64,000 nt of DNA from Stappia indica (GCF_020177335.1 NZ_JAIVMG010000001.1:744001-808000); one strand, 5' to 3'; shown: positions 52,098 to 61,847, counted from the first letter of the stretch. Notes: generated by a model from the sequence alone, not told the origin. Numbers and translations: made by a program.

Positions 52098-55000
52098 TTG
52101 TCGTTCTCCTGGCGGCGGACCTCCCGCCTTCTGTTTCTGTTGCCGAAACTCCTTCTTGCCCTGGTGGCGCTGGTCATCGTGCTGGGGGTGCTGACCCTTG
52201 CCGCCCTGCAAACCAGGAATGGTCAGGCGCTGGCCGGGCGGCTGGTGAGTGCGCTCGCCTCGGCACCGGGTGCGGAAATCGTCATTTCCGATATCCGGCT
52301 GAGCTGGGGGCTCGATGCGGCGATCTCGCGGATCGAACTGTCCGATGCCCGTGGCCCCTATCTGACGATCGCCGATCTTGCGGTGAACTGGCGTCCCACG
52401 GCCCTTCTGGTCGGCGCACTCGACATCGAACAGGCAACCGTCGCGCAAGTCGACCTTGCCCGCCTGCCCGAGCCGGCGGAAGGCGCCGCCGAGGCCAGCG
52501 ATGCCAGCGAAGGCGGCGGCCTACCCGGCATTCCGCTGGCGCTGAAGCATTTCGCCATCGAGGATATCCGTCTGGGACAAGACGTCGCCGGCGCGGCGAT
52601 GACCCTGACCGCCAGCGGCGACGCCTGGCTGGCAACCGGCCCGACCACCCTGGCCGGCACCCTGTCGGTCGCCCGCACGGACGGAACCCAAGGGACGGTT
52701 CTTGCCTCGGCGCGCTTCGCGCCCGAAGAGGATACCCTGACCTTTTCCGTTGCCGTGGACGAGCCGCGCGGCGGATTGGCGGCTCGGCTTCTGGAGGTTC
52801 CGGGCCTGCCCGCCCTGTCGCTGTCGCTTGAGGGCGACGGGCCGCTGGATGACTGGCGCGCCGACCTTCAGGTCAAGCTGGACGGCGCCACGGAAGTTGC
52901 CGGCACTGCCCGTCTGACCCGCGACGGCGCTGAGCGGGACGTTACCCTCACGCTTGGCGGCGCGCTTGCGCCGCTCGCCCCGCCGGTGGCCGAAGCCTTC
53001 CTGCTCGGCCAGACCGCGCTGTCGGCCAAGGCACGCCTTGGCGAGGATTTCACCCCGCTTGTCCTTGATGCGGATCTTTCGACCGGAACCCTGCGCGCGG
53101 CCTCCACCGCGCGCTATGCGCCCGGCACCGGCAGCATCGACCTCACCACGCAGGTGGCTCTGTCGGCCGGCGCCGGCGCGATGATCGCGCTTGAGCTTCC
53201 CGATCGGCGGATCGCCCTTGGCGAGAGCGACGTCACGCTCAGCGCCTCCGGCACCCTGTCGGCTCTCGACTGGTCGGCGTCCCTGACCAGCCAGAGCCTC
53301 GACACACAGGAAGCCCGGCTCGACGGGCTCGACCTGCGCCTTGCCGGCAGCGCCGCCGACCTTGCCGCCGAAGAGCCGGAGCTGCCGTTCACCCTCAATG
53401 CGACCATTGGCTCCCTGACACCGCGCCTGGCTGGCCTGGAAAGCCTTGCCGGTCCGCTCAAGCTGGGGGCCACCGGCCGGGCCTTTTCCGCCGAAAGCCG
53501 CATCGCGCTCGACCGCCTGACCCTCGACCATCCGGCCGCAGCTCTGGCGCTGACCAAAGCGGGCCTCTCGCCGACCGAGGTTGCCGGTGACCTCACCTTC
53601 CGCCTGCCGGACCTTTCCGCCTTTGCCGCCCTCTCCGGTCAGCAGCTTGCCGGCACCGCCGAGGGTACGGTGACGGCAAGTCTCGATCCGGAAACGCTGG
53701 CCGGCGAACTCAACGCCGCAGTGACGGCGCGCGATCTGTCCACCGGCATTGCCCAGGCCGATGCGTTCCTCTCCGAGCCGCTGCGCCTGACCATGACGGC
53801 AGAAGGCGACAGCGACGGGCAGCTCACGCTTTCGGCCCTGTCGCTTGAAGCGAGCGGTGTGAAGGCTACCGCCAGCGGAACGAGCGACCTTCAGACCGTG
53901 ACCGCCGATCTGCGCATCGACGCCAGCGGCCTCGACCGGATCGACCCGCGCGTTGAGGGCGATCTCACGCTGAAAGCCAAGCTCTCCGGCCCGCTTGCCG
54001 GTCCGAAGGTCACTGCCACCTTGCGCGCGCCGACCTTGACGCTTGCCGGAAAGCCGGTCGGCGACCTGGCACTCGATGCCGACATCTCCACCGACCAGAC
54101 CGCTCTTGCCGCCGATATCGAGGTCTCCGCGCTGGTCGACGGTGCCCGACTTGAAGGGCAGTTGGCGGCAAAACCGCAAGGCGCCGGCCTTGTGGCGGAG
54201 ACCCTGTCGCTGCGTCTTGGACGCAATGCGATCACCGGCGAGTTCTCCCTGGCCGATCTTGCCGCCCCGCTCGACGGGCTGGCCGGCAAGGCCCGGATCG
54301 AGGCGCCCGACCTTGCCCCCTTCTCCACCCTGGCCCTGACCGAGCTGGCCGGCGCTCTTTCCGGCGAGATTTCCATTGCTCCCGAGAACGGCGCGCCCCA
54401 GGCGGTGGTGGCCCTGACCGGCAGTGACATCGCCGCCGGGCCTGTGCGCATCGGCAGCTTGAACGCGAACGCCACCTTGCGCGATCCGGTTGGCACTCCG
54501 CAGGCGCAAGGCACGGTGAGCCTTTCCGCCCTCGACCTTTCCGGCACGCCGGTCGCCCGCATCGAGGCCACCGCCCGGACCGAGGGCGCCGGCACCGCCT
54601 TCACCGTGGATGCGCGGCTGAGCGACACACCGACAGCCGACGGGGTGGCGCTGGAAGGTGCGTTGGAGCCGAACGACACTGGTCTGGTCCTCTCCCTTGC
54701 CCGGCTCGACGGCCGCTACATGGGGATCGACACGCGCCTTGCCTCCCCAGCGCGCATCCTGCACGGCAGTGATGGCGTGACCCGGATCGAGGCGCTGACC
54801 CTCGGCCTTGGCAGTGGCAGCCTTGCCGTCACCGGCAGCGCCGGGGAAACGCTGGCGCTTGATGCAAGCTTGAATTCCATTCCGCTGGCGCTGGCCAATG
54901 CCTTCACCTCCGGGCTCGGCATCTCCGGCACGGCAAGCGGCACCGCCAAGGTCACCGGCACGCCGGCCTCCCCCCTGGCCAACTGGTCTATTGCGCTGGC

Positions 55001-56483
55001 GTCACTCTCCGCCGAGCCGCTGCGCAGCAACGGTCTTCCGCCGCTGGCCATCGCCTCCGAAGGCGCCTTCGCCAATGACACGGTCACCCAGACAACCCGG
55101 ATCACCGGACCGGAGGGCCTTGCCATCACGGTCAAGGGACCGGTCACGCTGGCCGCCCCGACGCGCATGGACATCGACATTTCCGGGTCTGCACCGCTGG
55201 CCCTGGCGCGGCAGAAGCTGATTCTTTCCGGCTTTTCCGGCGCTGGCACCTTCGACATCGCGGGCAAGGTCAGCGGTCCGCTCACCGGGCCGCGCTACAG
55301 CGCCACGATCCGCCCGCGCGGCGTCACGCTCACCCAGCTTTCCAGCGGCTTCACCCTCAATGGGCTGGCCGGACAGGTGGACGTCTCCAACGCCGGTGCG
55401 ACGCTGAACGGCATCCGCGCCAATATCGCCGGCGGCGGAACGGTCACCGTCGGCGGACGGGTCGGCTTCGACGCCGGCATTCCGGCCGATATCGATGTGG
55501 CCGTGCAGAACGGGCGCTATTCCGACGGCCGGATCGTCACCGCCACCCTCAACGCCGCGCTGGCGCTGAACGGCCCGCTCGCCGATGCCGGCCGCGCCGC
55601 CCGGCTTTCGGGCACGGTCACCATCCCGCGCGCGGAAATCACCATTCCCAGCACCTTCCCCGGCGCCATCGATCCGGTGGCAGTCGTGCATCGCCATCCA
55701 CCTGCCGCCGTGCGGGCCCAGGACAGCGCGCTGCGCCGCGACGAGGGTGGCGGCTCCGGCGGTGGCGGCGGGAGCGCGCCGATTGCCCTCGATCTCACCG
55801 TTACCTCGCCGGGCCAGATGTTCGTGCGCGGACGCGGCCTCGACGCGGAAATGGGCGGAACCCTGCGCATTGCCGGAACTGTCGCGGAGCCCAATGCGGT
55901 TGGCGGCTTTTCCATGCGGCGCGGGCGGATGGATCTGTTGCGCCGCCGGCTGACCTTCGACAAGGGCAATGTCTCCTTCACCGGATCGCTGACCCCGAGC
56001 CTCGATTTCGCGGCGACCACCCAGGCGGACGGCACCAGCATCACCATCACCGTCAAGGGCGAAGCCGATGCGCCGGTGATTGCCCTGACCTCCGCGCCTG
56101 ACCTGCCGCAGGACGAGATTCTCGCCCGGCTGCTGTTCGGCCGCAGCATGAGCGAATTGTCGCCGCTGCAGATCGCCCAGCTCGGCGCCTCGGTGCTGAC
56201 CCTGACCGGCGGCAGCGGCGAGGGTCCGCTTGGCTCCCTGCGCAATTCGCTTGGCCTCGACGCCATCGACATTGATGCCGGCGGCGAAGGCGGACCGTCG
56301 GTGTCCGTCGGCAAGTACCTGAATGAAAACATATACTTGGGCGTCAAGCAAGGCACGGAAAGCAACTCCAGCCGGGTGACCGTCGACATCGACGTGACCA
56401 AATCGCTGAAGCTTCGCGGCGAAATGGGAGCCGACGGCGAATCCAAGGCCGGCATCTTCTACGAGCGGGAATTCGGCGACTGA
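52098..56483 (+). CDS. tamB: TamB/AsmA-like translocation and assembly module protein
   Basis: A 1461-residue protein with an N-terminal membrane anchor (LLFLLPKLLLALVALVIVLGV), a very long series of beta-rich repeats expected to form a hydrophobic groove spanning the periplasm, and the conserved C-terminal DUF490 domain (LLFGRSMSELSPLQIAQLGAS; GVKQGTESNSSRVTVDIDV; IFYEREFGD). A Gly/Ser linker (GGGSGGGGGS, about residue 1217) interrupts the repeats. TTG 52098 has AAGGGA 9 nt upstream; no ATG is available. It follows tamA by 215 bases and is probably co-transcribed. Confidence 0.94.
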   Translation: MSFSWRRTSRLLFLLPKLLLALVALVIVLGVLTLAALQTRNGQALAGRLVSALASAPGAEIVISDIRLSWGLDAAISRIELSDARGPYLTIADLAVNWRPTALLVGALDIEQATVAQVDLARLPEPAEGAAEASDASEGGGLPGIPLALKHFAIEDIRLGQDVAGAAMTLTASGDAWLATGPTTLAGTLSVARTDGTQGTVLASARFAPEEDTLTFSVAVDEPRGGLAARLLEVPGLPALSLSLEGDGPLDDWRADLQVKLDGATEVAGTARLTRDGAERDVTLTLGGALAPLAPPVAEAFLLGQTALSAKARLGEDFTPLVLDADLSTGTLRAASTARYAPGTGSIDLTTQVALSAGAGAMIALELPDRRIALGESDVTLSASGTLSALDWSASLTSQSLDTQEARLDGLDLRLAGSAADLAAEEPELPFTLNATIGSLTPRLAGLESLAGPLKLGATGRAFSAESRIALDRLTLDHPAAALALTKAGLSPTEVAGDLTFRLPDLSAFAALSGQQLAGTAEGTVTASLDPETLAGELNAAVTARDLSTGIAQADAFLSEPLRLTMTAEGDSDGQLTLSALSLEASGVKATASGTSDLQTVTADLRIDASGLDRIDPRVEGDLTLKAKLSGPLAGPKVTATLRAPTLTLAGKPVGDLALDADISTDQTALAADIEVSALVDGARLEGQLAAKPQGAGLVAETLSLRLGRNAITGEFSLADLAAPLDGLAGKARIEAPDLAPFSTLALTELAGALSGEISIAPENGAPQAVVALTGSDIAAGPVRIGSLNANATLRDPVGTPQAQGTVSLSALDLSGTPVARIEATARTEGAGTAFTVDARLSDTPTADGVALEGALEPNDTGLVLSLARLDGRYMGIDTRLASPARILHGSDGVTRIEALTLGLGSGSLAVTGSAGETLALDASLNSIPLALANAFTSGLGISGTASGTAKVTGTPASPLANWSIALASLSAEPLRSNGLPPLAIASEGAFANDTVTQTTRITGPEGLAITVKGPVTLAAPTRMDIDISGSAPLALARQKLILSGFSGAGTFDIAGKVSGPLTGPRYSATIRPRGVTLTQLSSGFTLNGLAGQVDVSNAGATLNGIRANIAGGGTVTVGGRVGFDAGIPADIDVAVQNGRYSDGRIVTATLNAALALNGPLADAGRAARLSGTVTIPRAEITIPSTFPGAIDPVAVVHRHPPAAVRAQDSALRRDEGGGSGGGGGSAPIALDLTVTSPGQMFVRGRGLDAEMGGTLRIAGTVAEPNAVGGFSMRRGRMDLLRRRLTFDKGNVSFTGSLTPSLDFAATTQADGTSITITVKGEADAPVIALTSAPDLPQDEILARLLFGRSMSELSPLQIAQLGASVLTLTGGSGEGPLGSLRNSLGLDAIDIDAGGEGGPSVSVGKYLNENIYLGVKQGTESNSSRVTVDIDVTKSLKLRGEMGADGESKAGIFYEREFGD

Positions 56484-56580
56484 CCGGCGGCAAGACCAAT
56501 CGTTTTTGTGAGCGGCGGGCCGACGGCCTATTTCACCCGGCGACAGCCGGCCCTATTGTTTTCCCCATCATGAGATTCGC

Positions 56581-56598
56581 GCGATCCGCGCGGATCGC
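56581..56598. promoter_or_regulatory. 18-bp perfect palindrome upstream of gabD
   Basis: GCGATCCGC directly followed by its reverse complement GCGGATCGC, centred about 72 bases before the gabD start. The position in a short intergenic region and the perfect symmetry suggest a dimeric repressor site. No adjacent regulator gene is present. Confidence 0.5.
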
Positions 56599-56661
56599 AC
56601 GCTTTGCCCGTGTCGGGCTTTCAGCCGATGCGGCAAAGCGGCCACAGCGCGGGAGGCAGCC

Positions 56662-58116
56662 ATGATCAACGAGCACCCCTTTTTCAAGCAGGCCTGTTAC
56701 ATCGGCGGGCTGTGGAGCCATGCCGATGACGGCGCGGTGATCGAGGTCGCCAATCCGGCGACCGGCGAGATCATCGGCACCGTACCCAAATGCGGCCGAG
56801 CGGAAACCACCCGGGCGATCGAATCCGCCTATCTGGCGTTTCAGGACTGGAAGCAGACCACCGCCGAGGAGCGCGCCACCTTGATGCATGCGCTGTGCGA
56901 CGCGATCATGGACAACCACGATGCGCTGGCGGAAATCCTGACCACGGAAATGGGCAAGCCGCTGGCCGAGGCCAAGGGCGAGATTGCGCTCGGCGTCAAA
57001 TACGTGCGCTTCTTCGCCGAGCAGGCCAAGCGGATCGACGGCGACATCATCCCCTCCCCCTGGCGCGGCAAGAAGATCCTCGTCTCCAAGGAACCGGTCG
57101 GCGTCACCGGCGCGATCACCCCATGGAACTTTCCCCACTCGATGATCTCGCGCAAGCTGGGCGCGGCGCTGGCCGCCGGTTGCACCATGGTGATCAAACC
57201 GGCAAGCCAGACCCCTTATTCGGCGCTGGCCATCGGTGCGCTGGCCGAACAGGTCGGCTTCCCGCGCGGGGTCGTCAACGTCCTGACCGGCTCGGCCTCC
57301 GAGATTGCCGCGGAGATGTGCGAGAACCCCAACCTGCGCAAGATCACCTTTACCGGCTCCACCGAGGTGGGCAAGAAACTCGCCAGCGCGGCCAGCGCCA
57401 ACATGAAGAAGATCTCCATGGAACTGGGCGGCAATGCGCCGTTCATCGTTTTCGACGATGCCGATCTCGACGCGGCCGTCGAGGGAGCGATGATCTCCAA
57501 GTTCCGCAACTCCGGACAGACCTGCGTTTGCGCCAACCGGATCTACGCCCAGGCCGGCATCTATGACGCCTTCACCGAGAAGCTCGCCGCCGCCGTGAAA
57601 GGGCTCAAGGTCGGCAACGGCCTGGAGCCGGGCACCACCCAGGGACCGCTGATCGATGCACGGGCGGTGGAAAAGGTCGAGGAACACATTCAGGACGCCA
57701 TCGGCAAGGGCGCCCGGCTGGTGACGGGCGGTCGCCGCCACGCCAATGGTGGCAGCTTCTTCGAGCCGACGCTCGTCGCCGACGTCACGGCGGACATGAA
57801 GGTGGCGCGGGAGGAGACCTTCGGCCCGCTGGCGCCGGTGTTCCGCTTCGACAGCGAGGATGAGGCCATCGCCCGCGCCAATGACACCGAATACGGCCTT
57901 GCCTGCTACTTCTACTCGCAGGACCTTGGCCGGGTGTTCCGGGTGATGGACGCGCTGGAATACGGCCTCGTCGGCGTCAACGAAGGGCTGATCACCACCG
58001 AGGTCGCCCCTTTCGGCGGGGTCAAGGATTCGGGCGTCGGCAACGAGGGCTCGAAATACGGTGTCGAGGATTACCTCAACATCAAATACGTCTGCCTCGG
58101 CGGACTCGACGGCTGA
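56662..58116 (+). CDS. gabD: NAD(P)-dependent succinate-semialdehyde dehydrogenase type aldehyde dehydrogenase
   Basis: A 484-residue aldehyde dehydrogenase. Key residues are the Asn in TPWNFPHSMISRK, the cofactor block FTGSTEVGKKL, the catalytic Glu in MELGGNAPFIVF, and the catalytic Cys in NSGQTCVCANRIYA; the second Cys two residues later is the usual GabD pattern. The C-terminus has GLVGVNEGLITTEVAPFGG and KDSGVGNEGSKYGVEDYL, again as in GabD. It oxidises succinate semialdehyde or glutarate semialdehyde to the acid. ATG 56662 is preceded by GGGAGG. No gabT or transporter is adjacent. Confidence 0.9.
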   Translation: MINEHPFFKQACYIGGLWSHADDGAVIEVANPATGEIIGTVPKCGRAETTRAIESAYLAFQDWKQTTAEERATLMHALCDAIMDNHDALAEILTTEMGKPLAEAKGEIALGVKYVRFFAEQAKRIDGDIIPSPWRGKKILVSKEPVGVTGAITPWNFPHSMISRKLGAALAAGCTMVIKPASQTPYSALAIGALAEQVGFPRGVVNVLTGSASEIAAEMCENPNLRKITFTGSTEVGKKLASAASANMKKISMELGGNAPFIVFDDADLDAAVEGAMISKFRNSGQTCVCANRIYAQAGIYDAFTEKLAAAVKGLKVGNGLEPGTTQGPLIDARAVEKVEEHIQDAIGKGARLVTGGRRHANGGSFFEPTLVADVTADMKVAREETFGPLAPVFRFDSEDEAIARANDTEYGLACYFYSQDLGRVFRVMDALEYGLVGVNEGLITTEVAPFGGVKDSGVGNEGSKYGVEDYLNIKYVCLGGLDG

Positions 58117-58129
58117 TTGTCGAGACGTT

Positions 58130-58162
58130 TTCCCGGCGGCGCGGCAGGCGCTCCGCCGGGAA
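58130..58162. terminator. Hairpin between convergent gabD and ftrD
   Basis: A perfect 10-bp stem (TTCCCGGCGG at 58130-58139, CCGCCGGGAA at 58153-58162) with a 13-nt loop lies between the two convergent stops. A T-run precedes rather than follows the stem on the plus strand, so it is probably a weak bidirectional terminator. Confidence 0.5.
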
Positions 58163-58171
58163 GAGGCCTGC

Positions 58172-59587
58172 CTACCACAGCCAGAACAGCAGCACCCAGC
58201 TATAGACCGGCGTCCCCAGCGACAGCAGGAAGCCGGCGGTCGCCCCAATCGCCCGACCACCGCGACAGGTGTGCATGATGATCCGGCCGGCAAGCCATAC
58301 GGACCAAAGCGACGCACCAGCGAGAGCGAGCGCGCGAGCCGACTGGCTCCAGGCAAGGTCGATGCCGCTTTGATGCAGCAAGGTCACTGTCTGCGCCGAC
58401 AGCCCGAGGATGACGCCGCAGGCGGCGACCGGGATCAGCGCATGGGCCAGGTGATGGAACCTCTGCCAGTGCCAGGGACCGCATAGGCGTGTCGCCAGTG
58501 CCAGCGGCAGGCTGACGGCCACGCTCAGAACGACGGTGACCACGCCGATATAGGCGAGCAGCATCGCCCCATCGAGCAGCGTCATCACGTCGCTCTGGGC
58601 GGCATAATTGGTGAGCATCCACCAGGGAAGGCTCGTATCGAGGGGCCAGAAGATGCCAAGCTCGACCAGCCAGGTGGCCGCCGCCTGCTTGAGGGCGACG
58701 AACCACGGGCTCGATGCCCATTGGAACGCACCACCGGCGACCCCGATCAGCCCGACGATGATCAGCAGGCTGTCCCAACGGGTCGCCGTGCGCCCGGACA
58801 CCTCTACCACCTCGTGATTGGGGGCACGCGGCGCCAGCCGGACCGCCGCGCGAAAGCCGCTGCAGCGCCCGCACATGTGGCAGGGCGACACGCTCTGCAT
58901 GTTCTTCACCGGAACCAGCGGGGCGCAGGTATAGCCTTGCAGCAGATCGGCGCGTCTTGCATTGCCCTCCCAGGCGGTCCGGTCGACCGCATAGTGCATG
59001 GGCGCAAGCTTTGCCAGAAGCCCGAAGACGCCGTTCACCGGGCACAGGTACCGGCACCACACCCGCTTTTCGCGTCCATAGAGATAGCCGATCGCCATTG
59101 CCGCGAGGGTCGATCCGCCGAGAATCAACAGTGCCGGCTTGGGGTACTGGTAGACGCTGACCATCTGGCCGTAGACCGTGGTCAGGACGAACGCCAGAAA
59201 GGGCCAGCCCGGCCAGCGCACCCATCGGGGAATGGCGCCGCCGCGCCCGTTGCGGCTGGCGAATTCCGACAAGGCGCCTTCCGGGCAGAGAACGCCGCAC
59301 CACAGCCGCCCGAACACCAGCATCGAGATCAGCACGCCGGGCCACCAGATCCCCCAGAAGACGAACTGGGCAAACACCGTGACATCGTTCCAGATCCGCG
59401 CCGTTGGACCTGGCAGCGGCAGCACCGAGGGTACCACCAGCAAGGTGGCATAGACCGCAACGACGCCCCATTGCAGCGAACGGATCAGCCGCTGGTGCCG
59501 GCGCAGCCAATGGCCCGCGGCCTCGAACCGGCCGCCGGGATGGATATCGGTGGCATAGACGGCGCCGGGAGCGGGTTTCGCGCTCAT
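58172..59587 (-). CDS. ftrD: FtrD-like membrane 4Fe-4S protein of the ferrous-iron uptake system
   Basis: A 471-residue polytopic protein with NapH/NosR-like iron-sulfur motifs: GRLWCGVLCPEGALSEF, RVWCRYLCPVNGVFG and CHMCGRCSGFRAAV, plus about eight hydrophobic helices. In FtrABCD systems FtrD is thought to pass electrons from or to the membrane during Fe(II) oxidation-coupled uptake. ATG 59587 overlaps the ftrC stop (ATGA). The last cluster motif has three close Cys only, so one site may be incomplete or use a distant ligand. Confidence 0.9.
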   Translation of the reverse strand: MSAKPAPGAVYATDIHPGGRFEAAGHWLRRHQRLIRSLQWGVVAVYATLLVVPSVLPLPGPTARIWNDVTVFAQFVFWGIWWPGVLISMLVFGRLWCGVLCPEGALSEFASRNGRGGAIPRWVRWPGWPFLAFVLTTVYGQMVSVYQYPKPALLILGGSTLAAMAIGYLYGREKRVWCRYLCPVNGVFGLLAKLAPMHYAVDRTAWEGNARRADLLQGYTCAPLVPVKNMQSVSPCHMCGRCSGFRAAVRLAPRAPNHEVVEVSGRTATRWDSLLIIVGLIGVAGGAFQWASSPWFVALKQAAATWLVELGIFWPLDTSLPWWMLTNYAAQSDVMTLLDGAMLLAYIGVVTVVLSVAVSLPLALATRLCGPWHWQRFHHLAHALIPVAACGVILGLSAQTVTLLHQSGIDLAWSQSARALALAGASLWSVWLAGRIIMHTCRGGRAIGATAGFLLSLGTPVYSWVLLFWLW

Positions 59588-60423
59588 GACCGCCCCTCCC
59601 GCACCGCCACCGCCCGGTGGCTCTGCCACCAGCCGACGACCGCCATCAAGAGAGCGAAGCCGCCCCAGGTGGCCACGGTCGCCAGATCCGGTGCCGCGCG
59701 ATATCCGGTGAGCAAGGCAATGCTGCCGCCGACCCGGCCGCTGTCATCGAGCAGCCAGCCCGTATCCCACACAGGCGCGGTGTAGGGCAGGAAACCGAGC
59801 GCGACGAGGTTGCCGATGCCGGTGACCAGCAGCGCGCAGGCGAGCAACAACAACATGACTTCAGTGATGCGAAAGAACACCCGCCACGACAGCGCGCGAT
59901 GACCGATCTGCAGGAGAGCGTAGGAGGCGAGCGCCAGCAGCAGCCCGGTCACGGCGGCGGCCAGCACGCTGACACGGCCGATCCCGGGACCGGCGCCCAG
60001 CAAGCCATAAAGGAACACGACGGTCTCGCTGCCCTCGCGGGCCACGGCGATCAGCGCCAGCACGAAGACCATCCACCAGCGGCCGCGGGCGGCGGCTCGG
60101 GTGAGATCGCGCTCCAGATCCCGCTGCATCTGGCGACCGTGACGACGCATCCATACGACCATCTGCACGATCAGCCCGGCGGCGCCAAGTACCAGTGCGG
60201 TCTGGAAATACTCCAGCCGATCGCCGGCGAGACTTTCGGAAAACCGTAGAATGGCGAAGGCCAGCGCCAGGGCGCAGGCCAGACCGGCTGCCACACCGCC
60301 CCAGAGATAACGCCGGGCGGCGGTCCCCATTCCGCTCTGACCGATCCAGGCATTGAGAATGCCGATCACCAGCAGCGCCTCGACGCTTTCGCGCCAGACA
60401 ATGAATGCAATTTGCGTCGTCAT
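59584..60423 (-). CDS. ftrC: FTR1-family iron permease (FtrC)
   Basis: A 279-residue, seven-helix iron permease. It carries both FTR1 motifs: RESVE in the first helix (Arg11-Glu15) and REGSE in the fourth (VAREGSETVVFLYG). These Glu residues bind Fe(III) in transit. ATG 60423 (MTTQIAFIVW) puts the first helix at the N-terminus as in homologues; the longer frame adds ten residues with no support. It lies 50 nt after ftrB and overlaps ftrD. Confidence 0.93.
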   Translation of the reverse strand: MTTQIAFIVWRESVEALLVIGILNAWIGQSGMGTAARRYLWGGVAAGLACALALAFAILRFSESLAGDRLEYFQTALVLGAAGLIVQMVVWMRRHGRQMQRDLERDLTRAAARGRWWMVFVLALIAVAREGSETVVFLYGLLGAGPGIGRVSVLAAAVTGLLLALASYALLQIGHRALSWRVFFRITEVMLLLLACALLVTGIGNLVALGFLPYTAPVWDTGWLLDDSGRVGGSIALLTGYRAAPDLATVATWGGFALLMAVVGWWQSHRAVAVREGRS

Positions 60424-60473
60424 GATGCCAAATCCCTGGCTCCGTCGGGACACCTCGTTGCCGCGCGCGGGCG

Positions 60474-60863
60474 CTACCTGGCAACGATCACCCCATGAGC
60501 CGTTTCCTTGTCCATGTGGAACTCATCGAAGAACGGATAGCTGCCCGGCGACAGGCGCCGGATCACGACAAAGGAGGTCACGCCGGGGCCGAGCACCTTT
60601 TCCTTGCGCATGCGCAGGCTCTCGAATTCAGCAGCGGTCGTGCCAGTGTTGCGCAGGACGATCTTGAAGGTGGTCCCGGCCTCGACCACGATCCGGGTGG
60701 GCGTGACGACGCCGTCGCGAAGCTCCATCTCGAACACCGGCATCTCGGCGGCAAGGCTCGGAGCCGGGGCAAGGGCGAGGCAAAGAGGAAGGGTCAGGGT
60801 CAGGGCAAGCGCGTGCGCTTGAACACGTGCCGGGCCGGGAGTGAAAAGACGAAAGACGGACAT
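60474..60863 (-). CDS. ftrB: FtrB-like periplasmic cupredoxin-domain protein
   Basis: A 129-residue protein with a signal peptide (HALALTLTLPLCLALAPAPSLAAE) and a cupredoxin fold (MELRDGVVTPTRIVVEAGTTFKI; SPGSYPFFDEFHMDKETAHG). The classic blue-copper Cys ligand is absent; the His/Met pairs near the C-terminus (FHMDKETAHG) are the likely metal ligands. FtrB-type proteins are proposed to oxidise Fe(II) before FtrC import. AGGAG precedes ATG 60863. It lies 67 nt after ftrA. Confidence 0.88.
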   Translation of the reverse strand: MSVFRLFTPGPARVQAHALALTLTLPLCLALAPAPSLAAEMPVFEMELRDGVVTPTRIVVEAGTTFKIVLRNTGTTAAEFESLRMRKEKVLGPGVTSFVVIRRLSPGSYPFFDEFHMDKETAHGVIVAR

Positions 60864-60930
60864 GGGGGCAGCTCCTGAACATGGGCGAAACGCGACCGGC
60901 GAGACATCCGCCGGCCGCAGTCTCAACGGG

Positions 60931-61479
60931 TCAGTAGCCGCCCTTCTTGCCGACACCGGCGTAGACGAATTCATAGGTGGTGGTGAAGGGTTCGAACCAC
61001 GGCGCAACGCCGGTTTCCTTGTCAACATGCCGGCCGAACCCGGTCATGGCATTGCCGCTCGGCGGGGCGACGTCGAATTTCAGCTCGTATTTGCCAACGC
61101 CCATCAGTTTCACATTGTCCCCGTAGTGCGGTCCGTCGCTGGCCACCATCGGCATCAGGGGGCCAGTCTGGGTTTCACCGCTGTCGAGCTTGGTCAGGGT
61201 GTAGGTGACGACCAGATACGGCGCCCACTCCCCTTCCGCCAGACCGTTCGGGTTGTCCGCCAGGGCGTGAATATCGGCTTCCAGATGGATATCGCTGTCG
61301 GCCGCCGGGCGCATCATCCCCGGAGGCTCCATGGTGATCGGCTGCAGATAGACCGCCGCCACCTCCAATCCGCCGCCGGTTTGCGGCGCGCCAATCGGAT
61401 ATTCCGCCGCCAGCGCGGAAGAAGCCCAGGCTGCGGCGAGCAGACTGCCGGCAAGTGTCAGGGCGATTTTTCGGGACAT
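60931..61479 (-). CDS. ftrA: FtrA-like periplasmic iron-binding protein (P19/Tp34 family)
   Basis: A 182-residue secreted protein with a signal peptide (IALTLAGSLLAAAWASSALAAE) and the P19/Tp34 domain: MEPPGMMRPAADSDIHLEAD, EWAPYLVVTYTL and MPMVASDGPHYGDNVK, which hold Met, Glu and His ligands for Fe(II)/Cu(II). It is the first gene of ftrA-ftrB-ftrC-ftrD and would capture ferrous iron in the periplasm. AAGGAG lies 9 nt before ATG 61479; the longer in-frame start has no signal peptide at its end and was rejected. A Fur-like box lies about 160 bases upstream. Confidence 0.93.
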   Translation of the reverse strand: MSRKIALTLAGSLLAAAWASSALAAEYPIGAPQTGGGLEVAAVYLQPITMEPPGMMRPAADSDIHLEADIHALADNPNGLAEGEWAPYLVVTYTLTKLDSGETQTGPLMPMVASDGPHYGDNVKLMGVGKYELKFDVAPPSGNAMTGFGRHVDKETGVAPWFEPFTTTYEFVYAGVGKKGGY

Positions 61480-61847
61480 GTCGAACAACTCCTTCGGTTT
61501 CAAGGGCCGGAGTTGCCGATCGACGCATAGAAGCCATGCCCCTTCAGATGGAGCAGAAGGCGGTGTGTGCATTTCCATCTCCGATAAACAGGGGTCAAGG
61601 CCCTACCATCGAACAAGCAACACATCCCGACTAAAGCAAATGAAAATCATTCTCAAGTAAATAGAAATACCTACAATTCATTCATCCCTTTATAATAATT
61701 CCAAGATGACAACTTAATAATCATTCCAATATACGATCAACAATATATATGAAACCAGACTACACAAGCCGTATCCAGCCTCGCAGGCAGGCGTCGCGCG
61801 CTTTGCGAGAAACCGCCCATTGGTCGCAGGCGCCGGCCTCACATCGG
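61480..61847. other. A/T-rich control region upstream of ftrA
   Basis: 368 bases without a supported gene, with an A/T-rich island at about 61610-61760 that stands out from the GC-rich surroundings. It contains a Fur-like box (listed) overlapping a possible minus-strand promoter (TTGAGA near 61651-61656). A 74-codon frame at 61714-61938 is antisense-type noise over the AraC gene end. Confidence 0.6.
61636..61654 (-). promoter_or_regulatory. Fur-like box upstream of ftrABCD
   Basis: The plus-strand sequence GCAAATGAAAATCATTCTC matches the 19-bp Fur consensus at 15 of 19 positions by my hand alignment, with the core AATGAnAATCATT intact. It lies about 160 bases before ftrA in an A/T-rich patch, as expected for an iron-repressed uptake operon. 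Confidence 0.75.
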
